Origin: Stenomitos frigidus_A
GTDB taxonomy: Bacteria; Cyanobacteriota; Cyanobacteriia; Leptolyngbyales; Leptolyngbyaceae
Assembly (NCBI RefSeq): GCF_963877135.1
Contig: NZ_CAWNSW010000089.1
Span: 62,001 to 126,000 of the forward strand
DNA length: 64,000 nucleotides
Direction: 5' to 3'
Part shown: positions 33,662-42,290 of the stretch, piece by piece
How the letters are laid out: every line of letters begins with the position of its first letter
Numbering within the stretch: position 1 is the stretch's first letter
Translations under genes and position numbers: made by a program
Notes under the pieces: generated by a model
What the model was told of the DNA's origin: nothing
What the model saw: only the letters and a program-made list of their open reading frames with translations
Database searches by the model: none

Positions 33662-34564
33662 TCATTTCACTGCAATCCGTCGTACGGCAAACAAACTACC
33701 CATCACACCAACGGAACCGCCAAAACCTAGCAAAATTAGGGGCAGAAGTACCATCCGTAGAGGGCTAATTTGCACTCCACTAGCCAGAAATTGCACGAAT
33801 TCGGGCTGTTGAGCGAGTAAGCCATTGAGAAAGTGCTGAATACTGCTGATAAGCCCCCAGGACAAGACAGCGCCTGCAAGGCCGAACGCCACCCCTTGGA
33901 GGATAAACGGTAGATAAATCCAACTGGTTGTTGCGCCAACTAATTGCATCACCTCAATTTCTCGTTTGCGCGACATGACGATGAGACGAATCGTTGTCGT
34001 AATGACCGCGATCGCCGTTAGCGTCAGCAGCGTTGTCACTGTCAGGCTAATCCAACTTAAGCCCCGGTTGAGTTGACTGACACGCTGTACCGCTTCGTCC
34101 ACATACTGCACTTCATCCACACCCTCGACCTTCGCGAGCGCCTGGGCCACCGTGGGCACATCTTGCGGCGATCGGGCTTTGACCTTGAGCTGATCAACGA
34201 GGGGGTTGCCGTCCAGCTGTTTGGTAGCACCGTTAATATCCGATACACCCAAATCCTTGACCAGTGCAGCCCATGCAACTTCCTTAGAAACAGCCTGCGC
34301 GTCTACCACTCCCGGTAAGGCGGCGACGATTGGTTTCAGCGTTTCTGCCTGTACGCCGGTATCCAGGTAAACCGATACCTCTAACTGACTGCCAAACTGA
34401 TTCAGCAAGCCTTCCAGTTGCCAAGAGGCCCGGAGGCTGGTACCAAACAGAAACAAGAGTACGGTCACAGTGCTGATGGCTGCCCAATTCATCCAGCCAC
34501 CCCGCCGCAACCCCAGTAGCGTCTCGCGGAGCAAGTAATCGAGCTTGGTCAGAAATTGAACCAC
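33662..34564 (-). CDS. ftsX: cell division protein FtsX
   Basis: 300 residues, four membrane segments: one after the cytoplasmic N-terminus (WAAISTVTVLLFLFGTSL) and three in the C-terminal half (WISLTVTTLLTLTAIAVITT and following). The extracytoplasmic domain (QLEVSVYLDTGVQ, LPGVVDAQAVSKEVAW) and the block RKREIEVMQLVGATTSWIYL are characteristic of FtsX. With FtsE it forms an ABC-type complex that controls peptidoglycan hydrolases at the septum. ftsE is not adjacent. The SmtB-type regulator gene ends 21 bases upstream and may share the transcript. Confidence 0.93.
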   Translation of the reverse strand: MVQFLTKLDYLLRETLLGLRRGGWMNWAAISTVTVLLFLFGTSLRASWQLEGLLNQFGSQLEVSVYLDTGVQAETLKPIVAALPGVVDAQAVSKEVAWAALVKDLGVSDINGATKQLDGNPLVDQLKVKARSPQDVPTVAQALAKVEGVDEVQYVDEAVQRVSQLNRGLSWISLTVTTLLTLTAIAVITTTIRLIVMSRKREIEVMQLVGATTSWIYLPFILQGVAFGLAGAVLSWGLISSIQHFLNGLLAQQPEFVQFLASGVQISPLRMVLLPLILLGFGGSVGVMGSLFAVRRIAVK

Positions 34565-34585
34565 ACGTGTTCCCTCAATGTCTGT

Positions 34586-35002
34586 CTATTCGTCCTCATC
34601 AAGATGCTCTGCGACCTCGCGATACAAATTGAGAACGTGGCTGTCCTTGAGACAATAAAACACATTTCGCCCTTGCTTGCGATAGCTCACCAGGCGCATT
34701 GCCCGTAACGCACGGAGTTGATGTGAAACCGCTGATTCAGTCATTTTGACTGCAGAAGCCAGATCACAAACGCAGAGCTCTTGCATTGCGAGTGCCGACA
34801 CAATGCGAAGACGGTTGGCATCGCCCAGCAAGCTAAAAAACTCTGCCATGCGCTGCGATTTTTCGACGCTAAGTAGGCTGCGGTGCAACTGACGCACACT
34901 AGACAGGTCTACTGGGTGCTGAACCGTACAGTTAAGCTCCACTTCTAAGGGGGAGGCATCGATTGCAAGCTGATTAGCAGCAGTGGGTTTAAGGCGAGGC
35001 AT
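34586..35002 (-). CDS. SmtB/ZiaR-type ArsR-family metal repressor
   Basis: 138 residues from ATG 35000-35002, the best family start; an upstream ATG would add 21. Winged helix: MAEFFSLLGDANRLRIVSAL, ESAVSHQLRALRAMRLVSYR. The alpha-5 zinc site of SmtB (Asp-x-His ... His-x-x-Glu, spacing 2, 11, 3) is exactly kept at Asp120, His122, His133 and Glu136. The alpha-3N site has Cys77 and Asp80 in ELCVCDL but the second-site His (SmtB His97) is Asn113. This favours zinc sensing through alpha-5. It lies just upstream of ftsX, not of a metal exporter, which is unusual. Confidence 0.85.
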   Translation of the reverse strand: MPRLKPTAANQLAIDASPLEVELNCTVQHPVDLSSVRQLHRSLLSVEKSQRMAEFFSLLGDANRLRIVSALAMQELCVCDLASAVKMTESAVSHQLRALRAMRLVSYRKQGRNVFYCLKDSHVLNLYREVAEHLDEDE

Positions 35003-35065
35003 TGCTGATCCGTAAGGACAGGGACGTGTAAGTTTTAATCGATTGTAAGGAGAGCCTGCGACCAA

Positions 35066-35410
35066 TTAAAGCAAATCAAATGAGAAAACGAACGTGCAGA
35101 CCTTCGAGAAAGTCTTACGTCTCCTAAATAATAGGACAGGTTCATCGGGAATAGGACATTTGAAGCGTCACTCAAAACCACATCCCATACCAACATTTTT
35201 TACGAAGATCAGCGCGCTTGCCCAACTTTCGTTTCAGCCTCTCAGTAACGCAGTAGGCACGATCGACGTTGTAAGACCGCTATTAAGTAGGTTAAAGTCA
35301 ACCAAGTCAGGCAATTGTCCCATGTAAACCGCTTCGCTCAATGCAGCCGGATCGATGAGCAATTTCTGATAAAATCTTATAAAAAGTTAAGAATTAGCTA
35401 CTACTCCCTC
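35066..35410. other. divergent intergenic region upstream of ycf39
   Basis: Gap between the smtB-type gene and ycf39. TAAAAT at about 35370 and TATAAA near 35378 are candidate -10 boxes for ycf39. I saw no SmtB-like 12-2-12 operator. Confidence 0.4.
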
Positions 35411-36391
35411 ATGAATCTATTAATTGTGGGTGCCACCGGCACTTTAGGAAGACAGATCACCCGCCGGGCACTAGATGAGGGCTACAAAGTTCGCTGTCTA
35501 GTCCGTAGCGTTAAAAAAGCGGGTTTTTTGAAGGAGTGGGGCGCTGAGCTAGTCACTGGTGATCTCTGTGCACCGGAAACGCTGCCGTCAGCGTTAGAAG
35601 GCATTGACGCTGTGATTGATGCAGCAACGACACGAGCCACCGATTCGCTTAACATCAAGCAAGTGGACTGGGAAGGCAACGTCAACCTCATTCAGGCAGC
35701 GAAAACGGCGAACGTCAAACGGTTTATTTTCTTTTCGATTCTGGATGCTGAAAAATATCCTGAAGTGCCTTTGATGGAGCTCAAGCGCTGTGCCGAACTC
35801 TTTTTGGCAGAGTCGGGGCTGAACTATACCATTTTGCGTCCTTGCGGCTTTTTGCAGGGGTTGATCGGTCAATATGCGATTCCCGTGCTGGAAGGGCAGT
35901 CGGTCTGGGTCATGGGAGAGACTTCGCCCACTGCGTACATGGATACGCAAGATGTGGCTAAGTTTGCCATTCAAGCGCTGAAGGTGCCCGAAACCGAGAA
36001 TAAAACGTTTCCGGTTGTTGGGTCACGTGCTTGGGGAGCCTACGAAATTATTCGCTTGTGTGAGCGACTGTCAGGACGTGATGCGAAGATCACACGCATG
36101 CCGATCGGTCTCATGCGAACCGTTCGCCGGATTACACGCTTTTTTCAGTGGACATGGAATATTTCCGATCGCCTTGCCTTTGCAGAAGTGGTGTCTGCTG
36201 GTAAACCACTGACTGCGCAGATGGATGAGGTTTACACGACATTCAAGCTTGACCCCAGCGAGACGACGACTCTGGAGGCCTATATGCAAGATTACTTCAG
36301 CCGTATTCTCAAGAAGCTGAAGGAGCTTGACTATGAAAAGTCTAAAGGCAAAAAGAAAACCGATCAAAAGCGAACCTACCCCAGATTTTAG
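35411..36391 (+). CDS. ycf39: Ycf39 (HCF244-type photosystem II assembly factor)
   Basis: 326 residues from ATG 35411; the frame is open upstream but the family starts MNLLIVGATGTLGRQI. It is an atypical short-chain-dehydrogenase-like protein with the dinucleotide motif GATGTLG, CLVRSVKKAGFLKEWGAELV, FIFFSILDAEKYPEVPLMEL and LNYTILRPCGFLQGLIGQYA. Ycf39 forms a complex with Hlips and delivers chlorophyll to newly made D1 during photosystem II assembly; an Hlip gene is also in this window at 13887-14057. The Lys-rich tail beyond DYEKSKGK is species-specific. Confidence 0.95.
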   Translation: MNLLIVGATGTLGRQITRRALDEGYKVRCLVRSVKKAGFLKEWGAELVTGDLCAPETLPSALEGIDAVIDAATTRATDSLNIKQVDWEGNVNLIQAAKTANVKRFIFFSILDAEKYPEVPLMELKRCAELFLAESGLNYTILRPCGFLQGLIGQYAIPVLEGQSVWVMGETSPTAYMDTQDVAKFAIQALKVPETENKTFPVVGSRAWGAYEIIRLCERLSGRDAKITRMPIGLMRTVRRITRFFQWTWNISDRLAFAEVVSAGKPLTAQMDEVYTTFKLDPSETTTLEAYMQDYFSRILKKLKELDYEKSKGKKKTDQKRTYPRF

Positions 36392-36465
36392 AGTGTCCAG
36401 GTAGTCTGCTCAAAATGGTATAGTCCCTAATACTCAATCATTGACCCATCAGCCGAGCCTTCGTC

Positions 36466-37383
36466 GTGCCTAAAGCTGGCATTATTTACAATGACATTAA
36501 GCCTATCGCTTGTCGCACTGCTGAAGAAGTGAAAGACAAGCTGATAGCGTATGGCTGGGAGGTCTTTTTAGCAACGGGTGCTGGCGGCATCCTGGGCTAT
36601 TCTGACCCACAAGGTCCTGTTTGCCACATGCCGATCGACTACTTGAATCCACCAGGCTTCGATCGCGACATGGCCTTTGCGATCGTGCTGGGTGGCGATG
36701 GGACGGTCTTGTCCGCCTTTCGACAGGTCGCTCCTTACGGTATCCCGCTGCTGACTGTCAATACAGGGCACATGGGTTTTCTCACGGAAACCTATCTACA
36801 CCATTTACCGCTCGCACTTGAGGGCATCTTAGCCAACGAGTACGAGGTTGAAGAGCGGGCGATGCTGCGGGTGCAAGTGTACCGTGAAGACGACCTTCTC
36901 TGGGAAGCCCTTTGCCTGAATGAAATGGTCATTCATCGCGAACCGTTGACCAGCATGTGCCATTTTGAAGTCAAAATTGGTCATCATGCGCCTGTCGATA
37001 TTGCAGCCGATGGGTTAATCGTCTCAACACCAACAGGCTCAACGGCTTACTCACTCTCGGCCGGTGGCCCAGTCGTCACACCCGGTGTGCCTGTCCTTCA
37101 GTTGGTGCCCATCTGCCCCCATTCGTTAGCATCGCGGGCGCTAGTTTTTGCGGATACTGAGCCAGTAACTATTTTCCCTGCTACACCCAATCGGATGGTG
37201 ATGGTAGTGGATGGTAATGGTGGTTGCTACGTCTTTCCAGAAGATCGGGTGCGGATTGAGCGATCGCAGTACCACGCCCGGTTCATTCGGCTCCGATCGC
37301 CAGAATTTTTTCATCTTCTGCGCGAAAAGCTCGGCTGGGGCATGCCTCACGTCGCCAAACCGACCTCGGTTGAGCTACCCTAA
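36466..37383 (+). CDS. nadK: NAD(+) kinase
   Basis: 305 residues. It phosphorylates NAD to NADP with ATP. The GGDGT motif is at about residues 76-80 (VLGGDGTVLSAFRQ), followed by VNTGHMGFLTE, LNEMVIHREP, and TPTGSTAYSLSAGGPVV. The GTG at 36466 gives the family start PKAGIIYNDIKPIA. The long loop between the first strand and GGDGT is typical of cyanobacterial group 2-like NAD kinases. It is 75 bases downstream of ycf39 and 117 upstream of the NblR-type regulator. Confidence 0.95.
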   Translation: MPKAGIIYNDIKPIACRTAEEVKDKLIAYGWEVFLATGAGGILGYSDPQGPVCHMPIDYLNPPGFDRDMAFAIVLGGDGTVLSAFRQVAPYGIPLLTVNTGHMGFLTETYLHHLPLALEGILANEYEVEERAMLRVQVYREDDLLWEALCLNEMVIHREPLTSMCHFEVKIGHHAPVDIAADGLIVSTPTGSTAYSLSAGGPVVTPGVPVLQLVPICPHSLASRALVFADTEPVTIFPATPNRMVMVVDGNGGCYVFPEDRVRIERSQYHARFIRLRSPEFFHLLREKLGWGMPHVAKPTSVELP

Positions 37384-37499
37384 ACGAAAAATATTGCTGA
37401 GACGTGCTACAACAGGAGGAACATCGCTAGGCATTCATGCTTAATGACGTTTCCGAAAATTCAGCTATCGTGTGATTGCTATCGCTCTCCTAACTGTTT

Positions 37500-38195
37500 A
37501 TGAATAGCGTTCTTCCTGACTCGACGCCCTGCGTGCTCCTGGTAGAAACCGATGAAGCACTGGCTAACCATGTCAGCCTTGACCTAAAAGAGTCTGGTTA
37601 CGACATCGTTATGGCACCCGATGCCGTGGGTGGTCTGCGTCAGGCTACAGAGCTACAGCCATCGCTGATTGTGGTCGATCGCATGTTGGCTGGCGAGTCG
37701 GGGCTGTGGTTCTGCAACCGTCTGCGCTCACTGGGCAACCGCGTCCCCGTTCTGCTGATGATGGCGCGAGACAGTGTAGACGATCGCGTTGCCTGCCTGG
37801 AGTCGGGTGCGGATGACTACTTTCTGAAGCCATATCGTACAGAAGAGTTTCTGCGACTCGTACGCCTCTACCTACAGCCCGATAATCCCACCAGCGAACG
37901 GTTGCGCTTTGGCGATTTGATGCTGGATCTTGCGACTCGCCGCGCGTTGCGTAATGGACGAGCGATCGATCTGACGATGAAAGAATTTGAACTCCTCAAA
38001 TACCTGATGGAGCATCCCCGCGAAGTGCTTACCCGTGAGCAAATTTTGGAAAACGTGTGGGGCTATGATTTTGTCGGTGAATCGAACGTTATTGAGGTTT
38101 ATATCCGCTACCTGCGCCTAAAAATTGAGGATGAAGGTGAAAAGCGCCTCATCCAAACGGTGCGCGGTGTCGGTTATGTGATGCGGGAAGCTTGA
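37500..38195 (+). CDS. nblR: OmpR-family response regulator, NblR type
   Basis: 231 residues: receiver domain 10-125 and OmpR winged helix 135-229 (LTMKEFELLKYLMEHPREVL, WGYDFVGESNVIEVYIRYLR). NblR controls phycobilisome breakdown and stress survival. The phospho-acceptor Asp (VVDRMLAGESG) and Lys (LKPYRTE) are present, but the acidic pair near the N-terminus is weak: LLVETDEA instead of the usual VDDE/EDD. Reduced dependence on phosphorylation has been reported for NblR, which fits. The assignment to NblR rather than another OmpR regulator rests on remembered sequence similarity and the nadK neighbourhood. Confidence 0.75.
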   Translation: MNSVLPDSTPCVLLVETDEALANHVSLDLKESGYDIVMAPDAVGGLRQATELQPSLIVVDRMLAGESGLWFCNRLRSLGNRVPVLLMMARDSVDDRVACLESGADDYFLKPYRTEEFLRLVRLYLQPDNPTSERLRFGDLMLDLATRRALRNGRAIDLTMKEFELLKYLMEHPREVLTREQILENVWGYDFVGESNVIEVYIRYLRLKIEDEGEKRLIQTVRGVGYVMREA

Positions 38196-38204
38196 ACCAA
38201 TTCT

Positions 38205-38232
38205 GTAGGTAGGTGACATATAACCTACCTAC
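38205..38232. terminator. hairpin after the NblR-type gene
   Basis: GTAGGTAGGT and ACCTACCTAC form a perfect 10-bp stem with an 8-base loop, 9 bases past the stop codon. No T-run follows, so it may act as an RNA-end-protecting stem. Confidence 0.55.
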
Positions 38233-38288
38233 CGAGGTGAACGCTTTTCCTGGAGCCTCGTCTGAAGTAATAGAACGTTGAATGGATT

Positions 38289-38864
38289 ATGAAACACAGT
38301 GACGATAGCCCTGTCGAAGCATTGCGGTGGTATCCTGCAGGGCAGTTTACAGGTCTATTATTGGCATGTCTGTTGCTCGGTTGCTCTCCGTCGATTTCAG
38401 ACGCATCTTCTAGTGCTGGTTCATCCTCTACGCCAGCAGCCCCAGCGACTAGCCAATCAGTGACAATGGAAGCCAAAAACGCCGGTCAAAGGCTGCCACT
38501 CTCGGCTCAGATGACGGTTGCTGATCAGGTGATTCGGCTCGAAGTTGCACGGACTATGGAGCAACAAGAAATTGGATTGATGTACCGCACGGAGTTGGCG
38601 AAAGACCAGGGCATGGTGTTTCAGTTTGATCCACCGCGCCGCACTGCTTTTTGGATGAAGAACACCTTGATTCCTTTGGATATGGTGTTTCTGCTCAAGG
38701 GTAAGGTACAGGCAATTGCTAGTAATGTTCCGCCTTGTAAGGATGACCCTTGCCCCACGTATGGTCCCAAGGCGTTAGTTGATCAGGTCATCGAGCTACG
38801 GGCTGGGCGGGCGTTTGAACTGGGGCTGAAGCAGGGCGATCGTATCGTGCTTCAAAAACTGTAA
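38289..38864 (+). CDS. DUF192 lipoprotein
   Basis: 191 residues. A lipobox LLLGC (within GLLLACLLLGCSPS) near residue 31 predicts a lipid-anchored periplasmic protein. A Ser/Ala linker precedes the DUF192 domain: EVARTMEQQEIGLMYRTELA, GMVFQFDPPRRTAFWMKNTL, IPLDMVFL and PPCKDDPCPTYGP. The two Cys in the last block are typical. DUF192 proteins are small beta barrels without an assigned activity. It is the last plus-strand gene before a gap of more than 600 bases. Confidence 0.88.
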   Translation: MKHSDDSPVEALRWYPAGQFTGLLLACLLLGCSPSISDASSSAGSSSTPAAPATSQSVTMEAKNAGQRLPLSAQMTVADQVIRLEVARTMEQQEIGLMYRTELAKDQGMVFQFDPPRRTAFWMKNTLIPLDMVFLLKGKVQAIASNVPPCKDDPCPTYGPKALVDQVIELRAGRAFELGLKQGDRIVLQKL

Positions 38865-39522
38865 CCAAGTCGTCCATCTGTTCTACTATCCTGAAGTTTA
38901 CATATCTTCTAACGCGCTTCGGTCTTTTGGCACCCAGATACGGTAACCTTTCGGGAGATAGAGTCGAGCGTTGATCGCTGTTGCTATCTTTAGCGTCTAA
39001 GCCTTATTGATGCCTGCTCCTGCTCGATGAGGCGATTGCCTTTAGGTCAGTCATGAAGACCGCAGTAAGCTTTTATGGTGTGTTGGGTAGTTACAAGTAA
39101 ACGTTGAGCTGTCAACATACAGCCTTGGGCGTGTTAGACAACTCATGTAGCCGATCGTGGTGCGTTAAGCATTGATCTGGAGCCCCATCGCTTTGACAGT
39201 TTCGAACGATCGGTGGCTCAGTGCTTGCTCAGGCGTTAAGTGAAAAAGCTGAAAGAGACTTTTGTGCAACGCCGTACCTCTGTAGATTCGCAGATGTCTT
39301 TCGTGGTTGAGCCTGCTTAAGTAAGCAGTAGTGCAACAGCTTAGCGAAACATGGCAGAAAGTAGATAGCGCTTGATGCCTGCCTTTCTGATGCAAACTAC
39401 ATAGTCCAACGAAAAACTACATAGTCCACCGAAAATTATATAGACAGATTAAAGACTGTCTGGCAGCCTTCTCAGCAAACAGTTCCTTGATCCACAATAG
39501 TGTCCTAGTCAGGAGGCGAACA
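38865..39522. other. long intergenic region with possible minus-strand remnants
   Basis: 658 bases. Two minus-strand frames look partly protein-like. 38898-38996 reads LYLPKGYRIWVPKDRSALED but has no start codon. 39165-39395 ends in FHLTPEQALSHRSFETVKAM but has a poor N-terminus. Either could be a gene remnant; I do not call them genes. Near 39410 the 12-mer ACTACATAGTCC occurs twice, 18 bases apart. Confidence 0.4.
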
Positions 39523-39717
39523 ATGACGGCACCAACCACCTACTCTCGTTTTATTCGGTTTCTACAGGAAGACCTGGCGATTTCAGCTGCCTCGATCGCG
39601 ATCGCCCTCCGTCACAGAGAACACGATCCTGGCCCGTTGCCGATGATTCTTTGGCAGTATGGTTTAGTAACGCTTGAGCAGTTGGATCAAATCTACGACT
39701 GGCTTGAACAAGCATGA
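39523..39717 (+). CDS. DUF2949 protein
   Basis: 64 residues from ATG 39523, with a strong AGGAGG 6-7 bases upstream. FIRFLQEDLAISAASIAIAL and PLPMILWQYGLVTLEQLDQI match the cyanobacterial DUF2949 pattern, a small helical protein without known role. The stop codon overlaps the start of a possible 38-codon gene (ATGA). Confidence 0.8.
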   Translation: MTAPTTYSRFIRFLQEDLAISAASIAIALRHREHDPGPLPMILWQYGLVTLEQLDQIYDWLEQA

Positions 39718-39830
39718 GCGGTCGATCATTGCCTTCAGAGCCTGAACCACTGCTCTTTAATGCGGCTATAACGTCTTTGGTAGCCCTGACAGCAAGCTAT
39801 CTGGCTGTAATAAGGAAAAGAGCGGACTAA
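39714..39830 (+). CDS. possible 38-residue membrane peptide coupled to DUF2949 gene
   Basis: ATG 39714 overlaps the TGA of the DUF2949 gene in an ATGA junction, a common sign of translational coupling. The 38 residues have a hydrophilic N-terminus (SGRSLPSEPEP), one hydrophobic helix (AAITSLVALTASYLAVI) and a basic end (RKRAD). The stop lies inside the terminator palindrome that follows. No family recognised; it could be chance. Confidence 0.4.
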   Translation: MSGRSLPSEPEPLLFNAAITSLVALTASYLAVIRKRAD

Positions 39831-39847
39831 GCTTAGTCCGCTCTTTT
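39816..39847. terminator. perfect 32-bp palindrome acting as terminator
   Basis: The arm AAAAGAGCGGACTAAG is followed by its exact complement, which ends in CTCTTTT. The A-rich and T-rich ends make it a bidirectional intrinsic terminator, about 100 bases after the DUF2949 gene. Confidence 0.8.
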
Positions 39848-39905
39848 GGTTTGTAGTGTAGCTTACTGTAGCCAATCGCTTGTGAAATGATGTAACCTCC
39901 GGAAG

Positions 39906-41033
39906 ATGAAGAAAGTAGTGTACTTGCGGCTGGCTGGAGTTTTGCTGCTATTAGCTTTACCCGTTGGGGTGGGAGCTTGGGCGGTCAATTCGCTGCGCTC
40001 TCAACAACTTTCTGGCTGCATGTCGCTGGATGAAGGCGGCACCCAAGCGGATGATTCGGTAGCAGCGACGCTTTACTGCGCCCAAGCGAGTGCGGGTCAG
40101 CAAACCATTGACGGTCTGTCAGAAGCGATCAGACTGGCACGTCTGGTACCTTCAGATCATCCTCTGGAGGCACAGAGCCTTCAACTAGTAGAGCAAGCCT
40201 CGCAAAAGCTGCTGGAATTAGCTGAAAACTCTTTCCAGGCTGGCAATCTAGAGGAAGCGATCGGCACAGCTCGTCGCATTCCAGCCATAACTGCCGCCTA
40301 CAAAACTGCCGATGAGCGGATTAAGGAATGGCAGTCGGCGTGGGATAAGGCCCAGTCTATTTATACAGATGCACAGGCATCGGCTGACCGTGATCAATGG
40401 GATCAAGCCTTTGGTAAAGCTAGAGAATTGCGGCAGCTAGGCAATCGCTACTGGGACACCGATCGCTATCAGGAATTAGTACAGAAGATTCAGGAAGCAA
40501 AGGAAGGGAAAGCAGCCCAAGCAAAAGCAGAGCGCGATAGCCAAAAAGCTTCTCAGGCAAGATATACGGCTCAGCCCGATATCATGTCGAACTGGCAGCA
40601 AGATCAGGCCCGAGAAGCCACCGAACATCTCAAGCGTGCTCGAAGACTGGCGAGTGCTGGCACTCCCGAAGGATTGCGTGCTGCCACTGATGCGGCTGGG
40701 ATGGTGCTCTACGGTACCCCTCAATATGAGGAGGCACAGCGGTTAGTTGACCGTTGGAATCATCGACTGCAAGACCTTGAAGACCGTCCTTACCTTGCCC
40801 GTGCCATGCAGTTGGCTAGTAAGGGAGATCTGCCATCACTGCAAGCGGCGATCGCAGAAGCCAGTAATGTCAGTTTTGGCAGCGCGCTTTATCAAGAAGC
40901 CCAGGACAAAATTGGTCAATGGACGGACGCAATCCAAAAACTGCATTCACAAGCGTATCCTGAGACATCCGGTGGGAGACAGGTGAGTCCTGCGAATTAT
41001 GCGATCCCACCTGTAAGGTCAAACACACCATAG
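39906..41033 (+). CDS. membrane-anchored protein with helical repeats
   Basis: 375 residues. One N-terminal hydrophobic segment (LRLAGVLLLLALPVGVGAWA) anchors it; the rest should be extracytoplasmic. A helical repeat of about 35-45 residues recurs, with the pattern of a short helix (EEAIGTARRIP, LRAATDAAGMVLYG, LQAAIAEASNVSFG), a Tyr, and a helix ending in Trp (ADERIKEW, AQRLVDRW, AQDKIGQW). The same pattern is seen at the C-terminus of the caspase-like protein at 19614-21641. Function unknown; a protein-interaction scaffold is likely. Confidence 0.7.
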   Translation: MKKVVYLRLAGVLLLLALPVGVGAWAVNSLRSQQLSGCMSLDEGGTQADDSVAATLYCAQASAGQQTIDGLSEAIRLARLVPSDHPLEAQSLQLVEQASQKLLELAENSFQAGNLEEAIGTARRIPAITAAYKTADERIKEWQSAWDKAQSIYTDAQASADRDQWDQAFGKARELRQLGNRYWDTDRYQELVQKIQEAKEGKAAQAKAERDSQKASQARYTAQPDIMSNWQQDQAREATEHLKRARRLASAGTPEGLRAATDAAGMVLYGTPQYEEAQRLVDRWNHRLQDLEDRPYLARAMQLASKGDLPSLQAAIAEASNVSFGSALYQEAQDKIGQWTDAIQKLHSQAYPETSGGRQVSPANYAIPPVRSNTP

Positions 41034-41084
41034 GGAGGCGATGTACAACCCCGGTACTTGGTTGCTGTAATGCTTTAAACGTGA

Positions 41085-41122
41085 CCTTTGTTGAGACGTT
41101 ATAGGTAACGCCTCAATAAAGG
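41085..41122. terminator. hairpin between convergent genes
   Basis: Two 17-base arms (85-101 and 106-122 of this stretch) pair with one mismatch and one G-T pair around the loop TAGG. It lies between the stops of the repeat protein and the aminotransferase and could serve both. No T-run. Confidence 0.6.
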
Positions 41123-41135
41123 CATGACCACCCGC

Positions 41136-42290
41136 TTACATGGTTGCAATGACTTTTGCTGCTGCGGCTACGCCTGCCCCAGCGGTAAAGCCCTCATAGC
41201 CAAGTTCTTGTAAGGTTGCTTCCAACGCACCGATCGCAGTCAAAATGTCACGATCGCTCACAAACCCTAAGTGACCAATACGGAATATTTTGCCTTTGAG
41301 GTGGTCTTGCCCACCCGCAAGAATAATGTCAAACCGCTTTTTCATCACGGCACGAATTTGCTCGGCGTCGACGCGATCGGGAATAACCGACGTAATGGCA
41401 GGGCTAGCAGCAGTATCGGGTGCCAGCAAGGGCATCCCCAGCGCTTTCACAGCGGCACGAGTGGCAGCAGACAAGCGCTGATGGCGAGCAAAGATGTTCT
41501 CTAAACCCTCTGCCTGCATCATCCGCAACGCGACCTGTAAAGCAAAGAACATATTCACAGGAGGCGTAAAAGGCGTCGTGTTTTTCGCTGCATCTTTGCG
41601 GTACTTACCCAAATCGAGATAGTAGCGAGGCAGCTTAGCCGTTGTATACGCCTGCCAGGCTCTAGCATTAACGGTCACAAACCCTAATCCGGGTGGCACC
41701 ATATAGCCCTTCTGTGAACCAGAGGCGACGACATCAAGCCCCCAAGCGTCGACCGGCACATTGTATGCGCCCAAACTGGTGACGGTGTCCACAATGATCA
41801 AGGCTTCACCATGAGCTTTGACAGCTCGATTAATCGTTTCAAGGTCGTTGAGCACCCCAGTTGAGGTTTCGCTGTGGGTGACGATGACTGCCTTGATAGC
41901 CTTATTGGTATCGTGCTCTAACGACTCACGAAATTTCTCTGGATTGAGTGTTTGTCCCCATTCGGCAGCGATCGTGTCCACGTTGAGTCCATACGCTTTA
42001 GCGACTTCAACCCAGCGCTCACCAAACTTGCCGTTGCTACCAACCAGAACGCGATCGCCCGGGCTCAAAAAATTGATGATAGCGGCTTCCATCGCGCCTG
42101 TACCGCTGACCGTCAAACTCAGCACATCATTTTTAGTTTGGTGCAGCCACTTCAGATTTTCGGTCACTTCCGCCATAATCTTGGAGAAATCACCACTGCG
42201 ATGACCGATCGGGTGCTTCGCCATTGCGAGTAGAACCTGTTCTGGCACCGGGGTTGGACCCGGAATCATCAGCATTAACTTATCTTCCAT
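41136..42290 (-). CDS. class V aminotransferase (alanine/serine-glyoxylate type)
   Basis: 384 residues from ATG 42288-42290, where the family begins (MEDKLMLMIPGPTPVPEQVL); longer starts add a non-conserved extension. PLP enzyme that moves an amino group to glyoxylate, placing it in photorespiratory glycolate metabolism. The PLP Lys is in VVASGSQKGYMVPPGLGF, and GPTPVP, HRSGDF, GTGAMEA and VVTHSETSTG are conserved. The C-terminal Ala-rich tail is unremarkable. Divergent from the permease-kinase gene. Alanine versus serine as donor cannot be decided by reading. Confidence 0.9.
   Translation of the reverse strand: MEDKLMLMIPGPTPVPEQVLLAMAKHPIGHRSGDFSKIMAEVTENLKWLHQTKNDVLSLTVSGTGAMEAAIINFLSPGDRVLVGSNGKFGERWVEVAKAYGLNVDTIAAEWGQTLNPEKFRESLEHDTNKAIKAVIVTHSETSTGVLNDLETINRAVKAHGEALIIVDTVTSLGAYNVPVDAWGLDVVASGSQKGYMVPPGLGFVTVNARAWQAYTTAKLPRYYLDLGKYRKDAAKNTTPFTPPVNMFFALQVALRMMQAEGLENIFARHQRLSAATRAAVKALGMPLLAPDTAASPAITSVIPDRVDAEQIRAVMKKRFDIILAGGQDHLKGKIFRIGHLGFVSDRDILTAIGALEATLQELGYEGFTAGAGVAAAAKVIATM

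Noticed and set aside
39165..39395. Minus-strand open frame of 76 codons
   Set aside because: The C-terminal half looks somewhat protein-like, but the N-terminal half does not and there is no ribosome site; left as part of the intergenic entry.
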